DNA of 64,000 bases, from NCBI GenBank assembly GCA_963691905.1, contig OY829894.1:744001-808000 (forward strand), in the 5' to 3' direction. The translations under genes were made by a program, and so were the position numbers. The notes under the pieces are model-generated. The model was not told the origin of the DNA. It ran no database searches and saw only the letters and a list, made by a program, of their open reading frames with translations. Shown here piece by piece: positions 7,096 through 15,392 of this stretch (position 1 is the first letter of the stretch; every line of letters starts with the position of its first letter). Origin of the DNA: QGON01 sp963691905. Lineage in GTDB: Bacteria > Pseudomonadota > Gammaproteobacteria > Chromatiales > Chromatiaceae.

Positions 7096-9156
7096 TTGGA
7101 TTCCGGCAACTACAAGCAAGATCAAATGCAGACAGTGAGCGCAGAATTATCCGAAACACCCGCTTCGCAAGAAGTCCATGAAAAACCCGTCATTCTGATT
7201 GCAGATGATTCCCGGGTGGTGCGGGCATCTCTGCAAAAGATTCTCAGGAATGATTTCACGGTAATCGAGACGAAGGACGGCGAAGAAGCCTGGAAGAAGC
7301 TCACTGAAGCCCCGCTGGTACACGTCGTATTTTCCGATCTGTCGATGCCCAACCTAAATGGCTTCGGCCTGCTCGACAGAATCCGTCAATCAACAAACCC
7401 CAATATCCGGGAGATACCCTTCGTGGTGATCACCGGCAACGAGGACAATGAGAAGATCCGCTCCAATGCACTGAAATGCGGTGCAACCGATCTTATCATC
7501 AAACCGTTCCAGCCGATCGAAATCACTGCACGCGCCAAGGCCTGCGCCAACAATCACCAGAAGATGATCGATGCCGCCGCAAGGTTTCAGCATGAGTCGA
7601 TCATCGATCCAATCACAGGTCTTGCCAATCTGCACTATTTCACCCAGCGAGCAAGAAAAGATCTCGCATTTGCCCTCAGACACAAAAATGAACTGGCGTT
7701 GGCCCTGCTTGAGATTGATCAATTCGAGAAGATAGCTGCGCAAAACAGCAATGCTGTGACTAACAGAATCCTCAATGCAACAGCCCAGCTAGTAAAGAAA
7801 CAGGCGCGCACAGAAGATACTGCAGCCTATTTCGGTGAAGGCAAGTTTGCTCTGCTGCTGCCCGCGACTAATGACATTCGTGCAAAATACCAAGGGAAAC
7901 GTGTTCTCAACGGTATCAAGAAACTAGCACTCTCCAATGGAGATAAGATAACCGCCAGCCTGGGTATTGCAGCACCTGACATAAAGCCCGGAATTCTGGT
8001 CAGAGACCTGCTGGTCATAGCTCAGAGACGTCTGAACAATGCTCTCTCTGCTGGTGGCGACCGCATTATCAAGAAGGATTCATCGCCGCCACTAAACAGC
8101 GTACCTGCATTACCCGGAGAGACCCCGCCCCCGGACAGCCACAGTACTGAACCAGCTGATCCCGTCTCTGGATCTTATCTAAATGCATCCATCCTCTTCC
8201 CGCCGGACACAAGCGACCTCCTTGACTCGAACAGTGAGACTCGGGGGCAGTTGGAAGAGGAAGTGGAAAACCTGCGTACAGAAGTTGAAATTCTGCGCAT
8301 GCGGGCAGAAGCTGCGGAACGGTCCCAGGATAAATTGGCCAGATCAGTATCGGTTCGCCGGCAACTGGAGGAGGAGCTACAGACCCTACAGGCCGAATAT
8401 CAGGCAATGCGCAACCGGGCAAAAGCTGCAGAATTGACGAATTCCCAGCTCTCAAAAGCCTCTTCCACGAGGCTACAGGCCGAACAGGAGGTTCAACAGT
8501 ATATTGAGGAAGAAAACTCTCAGTTGAAGGGGGATAATGATACCTTCCGACAACGCACCGAGGCCGCTGAAATAGCGTCACGCAGCGCCAGAGCAGATGT
8601 GGAACGATTACAGACGCTACTTGAAACTACCAATGAGCAGTTCGAGGCACAACTGGCCAGTGAGCAAAAAGCTCGGGCAGAAGCAGAACACCGAGTCAAA
8701 CAACTTAAATCCGGCAATATCGATTGGGCCCCAGTAAAACCACAGGAGACACCTGCAGCAATCCAGCAGCCAAGAGTGGTTCCTGTCGCCAAATCTGCAT
8801 TCAAGAAGATTGAGTCAACACCGAAAAACCGCCGGCCACTACTCCTCGCGCTGCTCACAGTTGCATTGATCAGCATCGGCGCAGCAATCTATTTCACTGA
8901 CATCTTCGGCTCAACTGCAGAGTCCATTCGGCAGGCACTCATCGAGAAAAATGAGCCCGTTCGAACAATCCTGCTAGAACCCACCACCATCCCCAGACCC
9001 GTCCACGACTCACTGGAGCTGGAGCATGTCAGCAAAACACCTGAAATCGTAGACGCACCATCTTATAAAGGTACCCGGGAAGCGGCGGAAGAGCGGGTTC
9101 GGCAAGCCGCCGAGCAAGAGTTTAATCGTTTAAAAGCGAGCACCGAGGCTAATTAA
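7096..9156 (+). CDS. Receiver - degenerate GGDEF - coiled-coil protein with a single transmembrane anchor
   Basis: 686 residues from a TTG start that has GGAGC 5 bases upstream; ATG at 7126 is an alternative. Residues about 31-150 form a CheY-like receiver with acidic D37/D38, phospho-acceptor D81 (FSDLSMP), T113 and K136. Residues about 165-320 resemble a GGDEF domain (DPITGLANLHYF at its start), but the signature is GEGKF (247-251), so cyclase activity is unlikely. A long Glu/Arg-rich coiled coil follows (about 385-530), then one membrane helix (about 575-600, LLLALLTVALISIGAAIYF) and a tail of about 85 residues. A membrane anchor on the C-terminal side of a response regulator is unusual. 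The function is unknown; it could be a scaffold for localised signalling. It stands alone, divergent from thrS and convergent with the DUF2914 gene. Confidence 0.8.
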   Translation: MDSGNYKQDQMQTVSAELSETPASQEVHEKPVILIADDSRVVRASLQKILRNDFTVIETKDGEEAWKKLTEAPLVHVVFSDLSMPNLNGFGLLDRIRQSTNPNIREIPFVVITGNEDNEKIRSNALKCGATDLIIKPFQPIEITARAKACANNHQKMIDAAARFQHESIIDPITGLANLHYFTQRARKDLAFALRHKNELALALLEIDQFEKIAAQNSNAVTNRILNATAQLVKKQARTEDTAAYFGEGKFALLLPATNDIRAKYQGKRVLNGIKKLALSNGDKITASLGIAAPDIKPGILVRDLLVIAQRRLNNALSAGGDRIIKKDSSPPLNSVPALPGETPPPDSHSTEPADPVSGSYLNASILFPPDTSDLLDSNSETRGQLEEEVENLRTEVEILRMRAEAAERSQDKLARSVSVRRQLEEELQTLQAEYQAMRNRAKAAELTNSQLSKASSTRLQAEQEVQQYIEEENSQLKGDNDTFRQRTEAAEIASRSARADVERLQTLLETTNEQFEAQLASEQKARAEAEHRVKQLKSGNIDWAPVKPQETPAAIQQPRVVPVAKSAFKKIESTPKNRRPLLLALLTVALISIGAAIYFTDIFGSTAESIRQALIEKNEPVRTILLEPTTIPRPVHDSLELEHVSKTPEIVDAPSYKGTREAAEERVRQAAEQEFNRLKASTEAN

Positions 9157-9198
9157 CGCTTTCCCGCCCTCCAGGTATCTGGCTCAACCTCCAGCTGC

Positions 9199-9630
9199 CT
9201 ATTCCGCATGTTTGTATTCAAAAATCGACGCATGCAAAGGCCACCCGGACTGATCCACCACCACAACAGTCCATTTTCCCAGCATGTTGGGATTCAGGGT
9301 CTTCTGTGAAAAAACCCGCCAACGGGGTCCACCCACGTCAAAGGGGATCTCGGATATCACTTGGCCATCATACTCCCACCGGTGTGTAACCCTACGCCCT
9401 TGCAAATGTCGCAGGTCAGTGAAAAAGTAAATACTGGTGGCAGTGTTTTCCAATACCACCATCCGGTCTATAGGTTCTCGTGCTTCAATTCCGGAAGTAA
9501 ACACTGCACGGGCTACCCGAGCATCAGGTATGGGTGATGAGTCGGGCGGCTCAGCGAAGGCTGGAAGACTCACCACGAAGAGTAGATAAATTATTGCAAG
9601 GAAACCTCGCCATTGCTTTATACCGCACAT
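9199..9630 (-). CDS. DUF2914-domain secreted protein
   Basis: 143 residues with an N-terminal signal peptide (hydrophobic 10-25, cleavage near AFA-EPP). The rest carries DUF2914 hallmarks: ARAVFTSGIEAREP, VTHRWEYDGQVISEIPFDVGGPRWRVFSQKTL and GKWTVVVVDQSG. The family is usually periplasmic or membrane-linked and of unknown biochemical role. Its neighbour on the same strand is the V-ATPase-like subunit I gene, about 100 bp upstream. Confidence 0.85.
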   Translation of the reverse strand: MCGIKQWRGFLAIIYLLFVVSLPAFAEPPDSSPIPDARVARAVFTSGIEAREPIDRMVVLENTATSIYFFTDLRHLQGRRVTHRWEYDGQVISEIPFDVGGPRWRVFSQKTLNPNMLGKWTVVVVDQSGWPLHASIFEYKHAE

Positions 9631-9728
9631 GAATTTAGCCTTCCCAAAAACTTTTTCTCGCGACTCAGGATATCGAGAAAGTATAAACGCGAATTCTTTG
9701 GTGCAAAATGATTACAACCACAAAATCA

Positions 9729-11564
9729 TTATATTTTTGGTTTTTTTGCAGGTGGTGTCAATGGACGAAACACGCGACCGTCCGCACGCAGAAACCGAAT
9801 AAAAAATTCAAATAAAATCAGACGTGTAGTTTGCACAAAAACCAACAGTGCCTCGATACCAATTACCAATAGGTGGCCCATGACAAGAACCAGATAATGC
9901 ACCGTTGCGCTTTCAATCAAATTCGCCATCGAAAACACAGCAGAAGACATAGCCATATGGGCCAGCGCAAAGGCACCCAGCCGGATAAATGAGAAGCTAT
10001 TGACAACCAGCTCATAACTGCTGTGCAGAATACGCCCAATAATCCCAGGCAGTGCTGCAATACCCTCATCCCGATGAAGAACAAAACTGCCAATCATGTA
10101 CCACACGATAGCCAGAATTATCAGTGGAATCACTTGCGAGAAAAACAGCGTGACAAGCACGCTGATATAGAGGAATAAAACCGCGCCATCAACCATAAAC
10201 CACTTTAGCAGCCGCCTCTGCCAAGCCGCCTCAATCGCAGCAAAAACCAAGCCCATCAATATCAGTCCACTACCAAGCACCAGTGATATGACAATAATTC
10301 TGACAGGCTCATCGAGCGGCCTGAACCATATCACCGGAATCCAACCTTCGAGACCGAACACCTCCCCAAAAGCAATGCCGAAGAGCATGGCGGCAATACC
10401 GCATGGTACGAGGAAACGCAGCTGCGGCCAGCGAAAGGAGAGTACAAACCCCAGCAAAGCCAAAACAAATCCATGTCCAAGGTCAGGGAACATAAAACCA
10501 AATATCAACGGCACCACAAAGGGCAGGATCACATAAGGATTGATCTCCCCTTTCCCAGGTTGTCCAGGCATAGTGGCAAATATCTGAAATGGCTTGCCCC
10601 ACCATGACTGCAGGACTGTAACCGGAGCTGTAGCAGCAACGGATGGTGTCGGATACCTTGTAAGTGCATGGATGCCCGCTTTTTCCAGAGTTTTGCGGAT
10701 AACAGATGGACCGGATGCAGTCGTCCAACCAGTGACGTGACAGACTTTTTGGCGGATTGTCACTTGAGACGAATAATCCACGAACCAGCGAAGTACAGCG
10801 ATATTGGCAAGTGCTTCTTTTAACTCTGCATCACGCCAGTACGCCTTCAGTGTAGCAATGTGCCCTGCAATTTCCTTGTCCAGATTTTCCATTCGGGAAT
10901 CAATAGCGACCCTCTGCTCATCACACTCTCCCGGCAACCATTCTGGTACATCGAGTTGAATACAATCCGAAGACTCAACCACATGATCGACCAGCTGCTT
11001 CCGGTCAGGCAAGCCTGCCAGAAAAAAGAAGTCATGGGTTTCACCGGAAATCTTCTCTGAAAAGATCTCCTTCAGTGATACGTTCAGCGGATGGTGCTGG
11101 GGGCATGCATAGACACCTTTAAAGAGGAAATCCGTATCGTGGGAAAAAGACTCGATACCGGAGGCGTCGGATTCAAGCGCCGTCAGACAGGCGTCAAGCA
11201 GGGATAGATCGGCCTTTTCACCCTGGAGCAATTTGAGTACATCCTGGATCACGAACAGCCGGGCAGCCCATCTCCTGAAATAATCCACCGACGATTTAGC
11301 CACTTCCTCAGGCTCACCCACCAAGTGCGCAGGAATCGCATTATTCGACGGCAACGAAAGATTATGTGAACCGCAAAAACTATCGAACTCCCTGATCAGG
11401 GATTTAATGACTTTGACATTCAGGTGGGTGGTCTGTCTGGGATCCAGTTCGAGTTGAACATCCCCGGTTTCAGCCAAAACCTCTATCGCATGGACAGTCT
11501 GATCTCGCGGCACATAGACTTCAAACCAATGAGCCTGGCTGGAGCGAAACAGACCCAATCCCAT
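9729..11564 (-). CDS. V-type ATPase subunit I homologue, without other ATPase genes nearby
   Basis: I place the start at ATG 11564 because it has GGAG 8 bases upstream, and translation from there (MGLGLFRSSQAHWFEVYVP) is typical of bacterial subunit I; an upstream in-frame start at 11780 would add an unrelated segment overlapping a terminator. The 611-residue product has a soluble N-terminal arm (about 1-310) and a C-terminal half with about seven membrane helices, including the conserved stretch PFVVPLIFGFMFPDLGHGF. Subunit I is the a-subunit equivalent forming the stator and half-channel for H+ or Na+. No other V/A-ATPase subunit is encoded within 11 kb on either side, so its partner complex is elsewhere or missing. 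Confidence 0.85.
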   Translation of the reverse strand: MGLGLFRSSQAHWFEVYVPRDQTVHAIEVLAETGDVQLELDPRQTTHLNVKVIKSLIREFDSFCGSHNLSLPSNNAIPAHLVGEPEEVAKSSVDYFRRWAARLFVIQDVLKLLQGEKADLSLLDACLTALESDASGIESFSHDTDFLFKGVYACPQHHPLNVSLKEIFSEKISGETHDFFFLAGLPDRKQLVDHVVESSDCIQLDVPEWLPGECDEQRVAIDSRMENLDKEIAGHIATLKAYWRDAELKEALANIAVLRWFVDYSSQVTIRQKVCHVTGWTTASGPSVIRKTLEKAGIHALTRYPTPSVAATAPVTVLQSWWGKPFQIFATMPGQPGKGEINPYVILPFVVPLIFGFMFPDLGHGFVLALLGFVLSFRWPQLRFLVPCGIAAMLFGIAFGEVFGLEGWIPVIWFRPLDEPVRIIVISLVLGSGLILMGLVFAAIEAAWQRRLLKWFMVDGAVLFLYISVLVTLFFSQVIPLIILAIVWYMIGSFVLHRDEGIAALPGIIGRILHSSYELVVNSFSFIRLGAFALAHMAMSSAVFSMANLIESATVHYLVLVMGHLLVIGIEALLVFVQTTRLILFEFFIRFLRADGRVFRPLTPPAKKPKI

Positions 11565-11700
11565 CAGTAGTGCTCCACCATCGAACCCTCCGGAAACCCA
11601 CGAATAATCGTACCTAATAGTGCAACAGGTGGATTGACTTAGCGAGGAAAACCCCTCACTCAGGAATATTGTTCCAAAAAGTGACTTCAGGCGGGGCGTA
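11565..11700. other. Upstream region of the subunit I gene
   Basis: This stretch separates the subunit I start from the terminator hairpin of the large secreted protein gene. It contains the GGAG site for subunit I. I see no gene and no clear promoter in it. Confidence 0.4.
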
Positions 11701-11741
11701 AAAACAAAGGGCCTGGCGATTTCTCGCCAAGCCCTTGTTTT
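11701..11741 (-). terminator. Terminator hairpin, copy 1 of a shared 41-bp sequence
   Basis: A long palindrome (AAAACAAGGGC... on the minus strand, ending in GTTTT) with an approximately 18-bp stem and a GAAA loop. It lies about 170 bp after the stop of the secreted protein gene at 11913. Nearly the same hairpin occurs at 15181-15221 and, directly after tRNA-Asn, at 19660-19700. Confidence 0.8.
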
Positions 11742-11912
11742 ACATGGATCTGCAGCACATCTTACTGGGAACAAAAACACTTAAAGTTTCGTATCCCATA
11801 AGTTTCACCAAAAGCATCGAGCAAGTGTGTCGTGGCGCTAAGGATGTGAAACGGACATCCCAGTCCTATTTCACAATCCCGGCCATACGCCCGCACCTAC
11901 GCCTACCTGGGG

Positions 11913-14642
11913 CTACGCCTCTTCGCTTCGCTCTCCTTTGCGCGTAGCGAAGACAAACACAAGACCCAGCAAGCCAAACAATAGTTCGAGTGGGCCCATG
12001 CTTCCAAAACCACCATCATCGTCATCCGCGACCACACCGGTAGCAGACAGATTAACAGTCACCGAACCTTCATCCGGATCATCCGATGGGATGTCAAAGC
12101 TGTCATTGAACGCTCCTGCAACAGTCGGTGCAAATCTGACCGTCAATGTACAACTTGCCGCCGGTGTCAAAGTCTGGGCCGAACATGTGTCGTTCAGGAT
12201 GCTGAAAGGTGCTGCCAATGGATTGACCAAGGCGATCTGAGCGAGAGTGAGATCTGCGTTGCCGTCATTGGTGATCGTGACTATCTGGTCAGATGAAACA
12301 CCCTCAATGACATTGCCAAATGGAACCTGAAGATCGCCCGCTGGCGCTACGGAATCGGTAACAGTGATATCTGGCACGGGTACCGGCGCCGCTACCCCTG
12401 TACCGGTCAGGTTGATTGTAACGGAGGCTTCATCAGGATCGTTAGACGGGATGTCAAAGCTGTCGTTGGATATCCCTATGACAGTCGGCGCAAATCTGAC
12501 CGTCAATGTACAACTTGCCGCTGGCGTCAAAGTCTGGGCCGAACAGGTGTCATTCAGGATGCTGAAAGGTGCTGCCAATGGATTGGCCTGGGCGATCTGA
12601 CCGAGAATGAGATCTGCGGTGCCGTCATTGGTGATCGTGACTATCTTGTCAGATGAAACACCCTCAATAACATTGCCAAACGGCACCTGAAGATCCTCTG
12701 CAGGCACTACGGAATCGGTAACCGTAATGTCCGGCACCAGTGCGACTGTCCCTGTGCCCGTCAGGTTGACCGTAACGGTGGCTTCATCTGCATCGTCGGA
12801 CGGGATGTCAAAGCTGTCAACGAACGCCCCTATGGCCGTCGGTTCAAACCTGACCGTCAAGGTGCAGCTTGCCGCCGGCGCCAGGATCTGCGTTGAACAG
12901 GTATCATTCAGGATACTGAAGGGCGCCACCAGCACGTCCAGCGCACCGATATTCCCGATAGTCAGATCGGCATTTCCATCATTGGTAATGGTAACTGTCT
13001 CATCCGAAATCGTGGCCTGGGTGACATTCCCAAAGGCAATCGAGAGATCATCCACCGGAGCGACGGAATCGGTAACGGTGATATCCGGCACCGCTAACCC
13101 TATACCCGTACCGTCAACGTCGACCGTTACCGGGTTTTCGTCTGGATCGTCGGAGGGAATATCGAAACTGTCACTGAAAGCGCCGGTAGATTGTGGCGAG
13201 AAGCGCACGGTTAAGGAGCAATTGGCAGCCGGGGTCAGTGTCTGCGTCGAGCAGGTATCGTTCAGAATACTGAAGGGTGATGCCAACGGATTGGCCTGGG
13301 CGATATTGCCAAGAAGCAGGTCTGCATCTCCATCGTTGGTGACGGTCACGGTCTGATCGGCGGTGGTCATCTCGGTGACATCACCAAAAGCCACCGTGAG
13401 GTCATCTATCGGCGCGACCGAGTCGGTAACGGTAATGTCAGGAGCTGTGACCACGGAGTTGGTGTAGACATAGGCAGCGCCGGCAAAATCTTCAATGCCA
13501 GTAGCCCCCCATGCCCCGATTATTGCCCTGTCACCGTCGATCGAAACAGAACTACCGAATCGACGACCGCCGTCAGAGGCCACGAGCTTCTGCCCTGTCC
13601 AAAGGCCAGTGCCCGGGTCTCGCACATAGGCGAAGGCGGAACTGGCACTGCTTTCGCCAACTATCGCGTAGTCGCCGCTGATGGCGACAGACACACCGAA
13701 GTCGTTCTGAAACACGCCGTTAGGGTCCCAGAGCTGCTGTTGCTCCGTCCAGTCACCGGTGGCAGGGTCACGCTCGAAGATATAGGCGGAGCCTTCCCCG
13801 CTTGCCCCAATTATTGCCATGTCACCGTCGATCGAAACCGACTCGCCGATCCGATCGAAACTCGATGCGTTGGATGTCAGCAGTTTCTGTGACTCAGCCC
13901 AGTCACCAGTGGCGGGATCACGCACAAAGGCATAGACCGCACCGACAAAACTAACACCCTCCCCAACCGCCCCAACGAAAGCGGTGTCGCCATCGATCGC
14001 AACACGATAGCCGAAGAAATCGTTGAGCGCGCCATCGGAGGCCAGTAGCTTCTGCTGCTCTGTCCAGAAACCGGTGGCAGGGTCTCGCACAAAGACATAG
14101 GCCTGGCCGGTACCAACTGTGATGAGAGTAGTAAAGTCTGCGCCGACGATTGCCGTGTCGCCGCTGATCGCAACAGACTTGCCAAATATATGATAAGCCG
14201 CGGCGTCAGAGGCCACCAGCTTCTGCTGCAGCGTCCAGGTGCCGGTGGCAGGGTCACGCACAAAGACATAGGCGGAGCCGGAACTTTCTCCGTTGTCATC
14301 ATCCCCCTTTACCCCAACGATTGCCGTGTCGCCGCTGATCGAAACAGACTCACCAAAACGATCATTCCACGCGCCGTTGGTAGCCAGCAACTTCTGCTGC
14401 TGCGTCCAGTCACCAGTGCCAGGGTCACGCACAAAGATATAGGCCGCACCGTTGGTATCGTCTACTGGCGCCCCGACTATTGCCGTGTCGCCACTGATCG
14501 AAATAGACCAGCCGAACTGGTCTTGACTTGCGCCGTCAGAGGCAAACAGCTTTATTTCATCTGCAAAATCTGCATTGACCGTAAGCGGTAGTATGAGGAT
14601 TGCAATAGCTAACGAAAAAACGGGCAGCCATTTGTTATTCAT
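11913..14642 (-). CDS. Secreted FG-GAP and choice-of-anchor-D repeat protein, copy 1
   Basis: 909 residues. A signal peptide (1-24, ending VNADFADE) is followed by about seven FG-GAP/beta-propeller-like repeats of about 57 residues (pattern: D-x-FG-x-S-V-S-I-x-GD-x-A-I-V-GA ... AYVFVRDPATG-x-W). Four Ig-like repeats of about 110 residues follow, of the choice-of-anchor-D type (start PDITVTDSVAP, then VTITNDGDADL, FSILNDTCSTQTL, LTVRFSP and SFDIPSDDPDE). The end is an Asp/Gly linker (DDDDGGFGSMG), a hydrophobic segment and basic RKGER, resembling a GlyGly-CTERM-like sorting tail. This indicates a surface or secreted adhesion-type protein; the ligand is unknown. It is paralogous to the next large gene upstream. 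Confidence 0.85.
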   Translation of the reverse strand: MNNKWLPVFSLAIAILILPLTVNADFADEIKLFASDGASQDQFGWSISISGDTAIVGAPVDDTNGAAYIFVRDPGTGDWTQQQKLLATNGAWNDRFGESVSISGDTAIVGVKGDDDNGESSGSAYVFVRDPATGTWTLQQKLVASDAAAYHIFGKSVAISGDTAIVGADFTTLITVGTGQAYVFVRDPATGFWTEQQKLLASDGALNDFFGYRVAIDGDTAFVGAVGEGVSFVGAVYAFVRDPATGDWAESQKLLTSNASSFDRIGESVSIDGDMAIIGASGEGSAYIFERDPATGDWTEQQQLWDPNGVFQNDFGVSVAISGDYAIVGESSASSAFAYVRDPGTGLWTGQKLVASDGGRRFGSSVSIDGDRAIIGAWGATGIEDFAGAAYVYTNSVVTAPDITVTDSVAPIDDLTVAFGDVTEMTTADQTVTVTNDGDADLLLGNIAQANPLASPFSILNDTCSTQTLTPAANCSLTVRFSPQSTGAFSDSFDIPSDDPDENPVTVDVDGTGIGLAVPDITVTDSVAPVDDLSIAFGNVTQATISDETVTITNDGNADLTIGNIGALDVLVAPFSILNDTCSTQILAPAASCTLTVRFEPTAIGAFVDSFDIPSDDADEATVTVNLTGTGTVALVPDITVTDSVVPAEDLQVPFGNVIEGVSSDKIVTITNDGTADLILGQIAQANPLAAPFSILNDTCSAQTLTPAASCTLTVRFAPTVIGISNDSFDIPSNDPDEASVTINLTGTGVAAPVPVPDITVTDSVAPAGDLQVPFGNVIEGVSSDQIVTITNDGNADLTLAQIALVNPLAAPFSILNDTCSAQTLTPAASCTLTVRFAPTVAGAFNDSFDIPSDDPDEGSVTVNLSATGVVADDDDGGFGSMGPLELLFGLLGLVFVFATRKGERSEEA

Positions 14643-15180
14643 TGTTCAGATCTCCGTTTGCGAAAAAATCAAGATGCAGCTGACTTGAATCCAAACGAAG
14701 AACTGCCTTCAGATGAGCTATCAAGCCAAAGAAGAAGCACCGTCGACCAGCTTAATACCGTTATTACGGTTGTACAGCTCAACATTAGAATGTCTTGACA
14801 CGAATCAATAAATCTTTATGAATTATGGTTATTAGGAATGGGAGTAAGATTACTGGTGAATAGTTACAAAGCTCAGTAGGCTCACAGATTGAGCCAGTGA
14901 CTGGTGGTGAATGTTTGGTGGGGAAGACCGAGGAGCGCAAAAGTTGCCAGGGTAAGCCGAAAATGAAGATCAATTATCCACTATCAGGCTTAACTTTCGG
15001 CCTTTCCTGCGGTCTGTTGCACTACGGGTTCGACAATTTGAGGGGCGGTTGGCGTTATTGCGGTAACCATTATTACCGTGACGGTCTTTTGGTTGGTAGG
15101 TTTTTTGAGAGGGAAACGCCAATCCAGTAGCACATGACTTGAGCATAACTCAAACCGCCTGTGGATTTTTCTCTCCACAA
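14643..15180. other. Intergenic region between the two large secreted-protein genes
   Basis: About 190 bp next to 14642 match the upstream region of copy 2 and should hold the promoter. The part from about 14840 to 15180 is unique. It contains only short ORFs in several frames without family resemblance or ribosome-binding sites; a minus-strand stretch ending near 14990 has plausible codon use but no start I can defend. I assign no gene here. Confidence 0.4.
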
Positions 15181-15221
15181 AAAACAAAGGACCTAGTGAT
15201 TTCTCGCTAAGCCCTTGTTTT
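15181..15221 (-). terminator. Terminator hairpin, copy 2
   Basis: Same 41-bp palindrome as at 11701 with a few substitutions that weaken part of the stem. It lies about 170 bp downstream of the second large gene. The bases just after it (tggctccc) also match the 3' end of tRNA-Asn at 19704, as if the segment was copied from the tRNA locus. Confidence 0.75.
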
Positions 15222-15392
15222 GTATGGCTCCCGAGTACGCCATACTGGGAACAAAAACACTTAAAGTTTCGTATCCCATAAGTTTCACCAAAAGCATCGA
15301 GCAAGTGTGTCGTGGCGCTAAGGATGTGAAACGGACATCCCAGTCCTATTTCACAATCCCGGCCATACGCCCGCACCTACGCCTACCTGGGG

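Noticed and set aside
11938..13356. Plus-strand ORFs opposite the first secreted-protein gene (same at 15418-16836)
   Set aside because: They mirror the repeats of the minus-strand gene, have no ribosome-binding sites, and repeat in step with the Ig-like domains.
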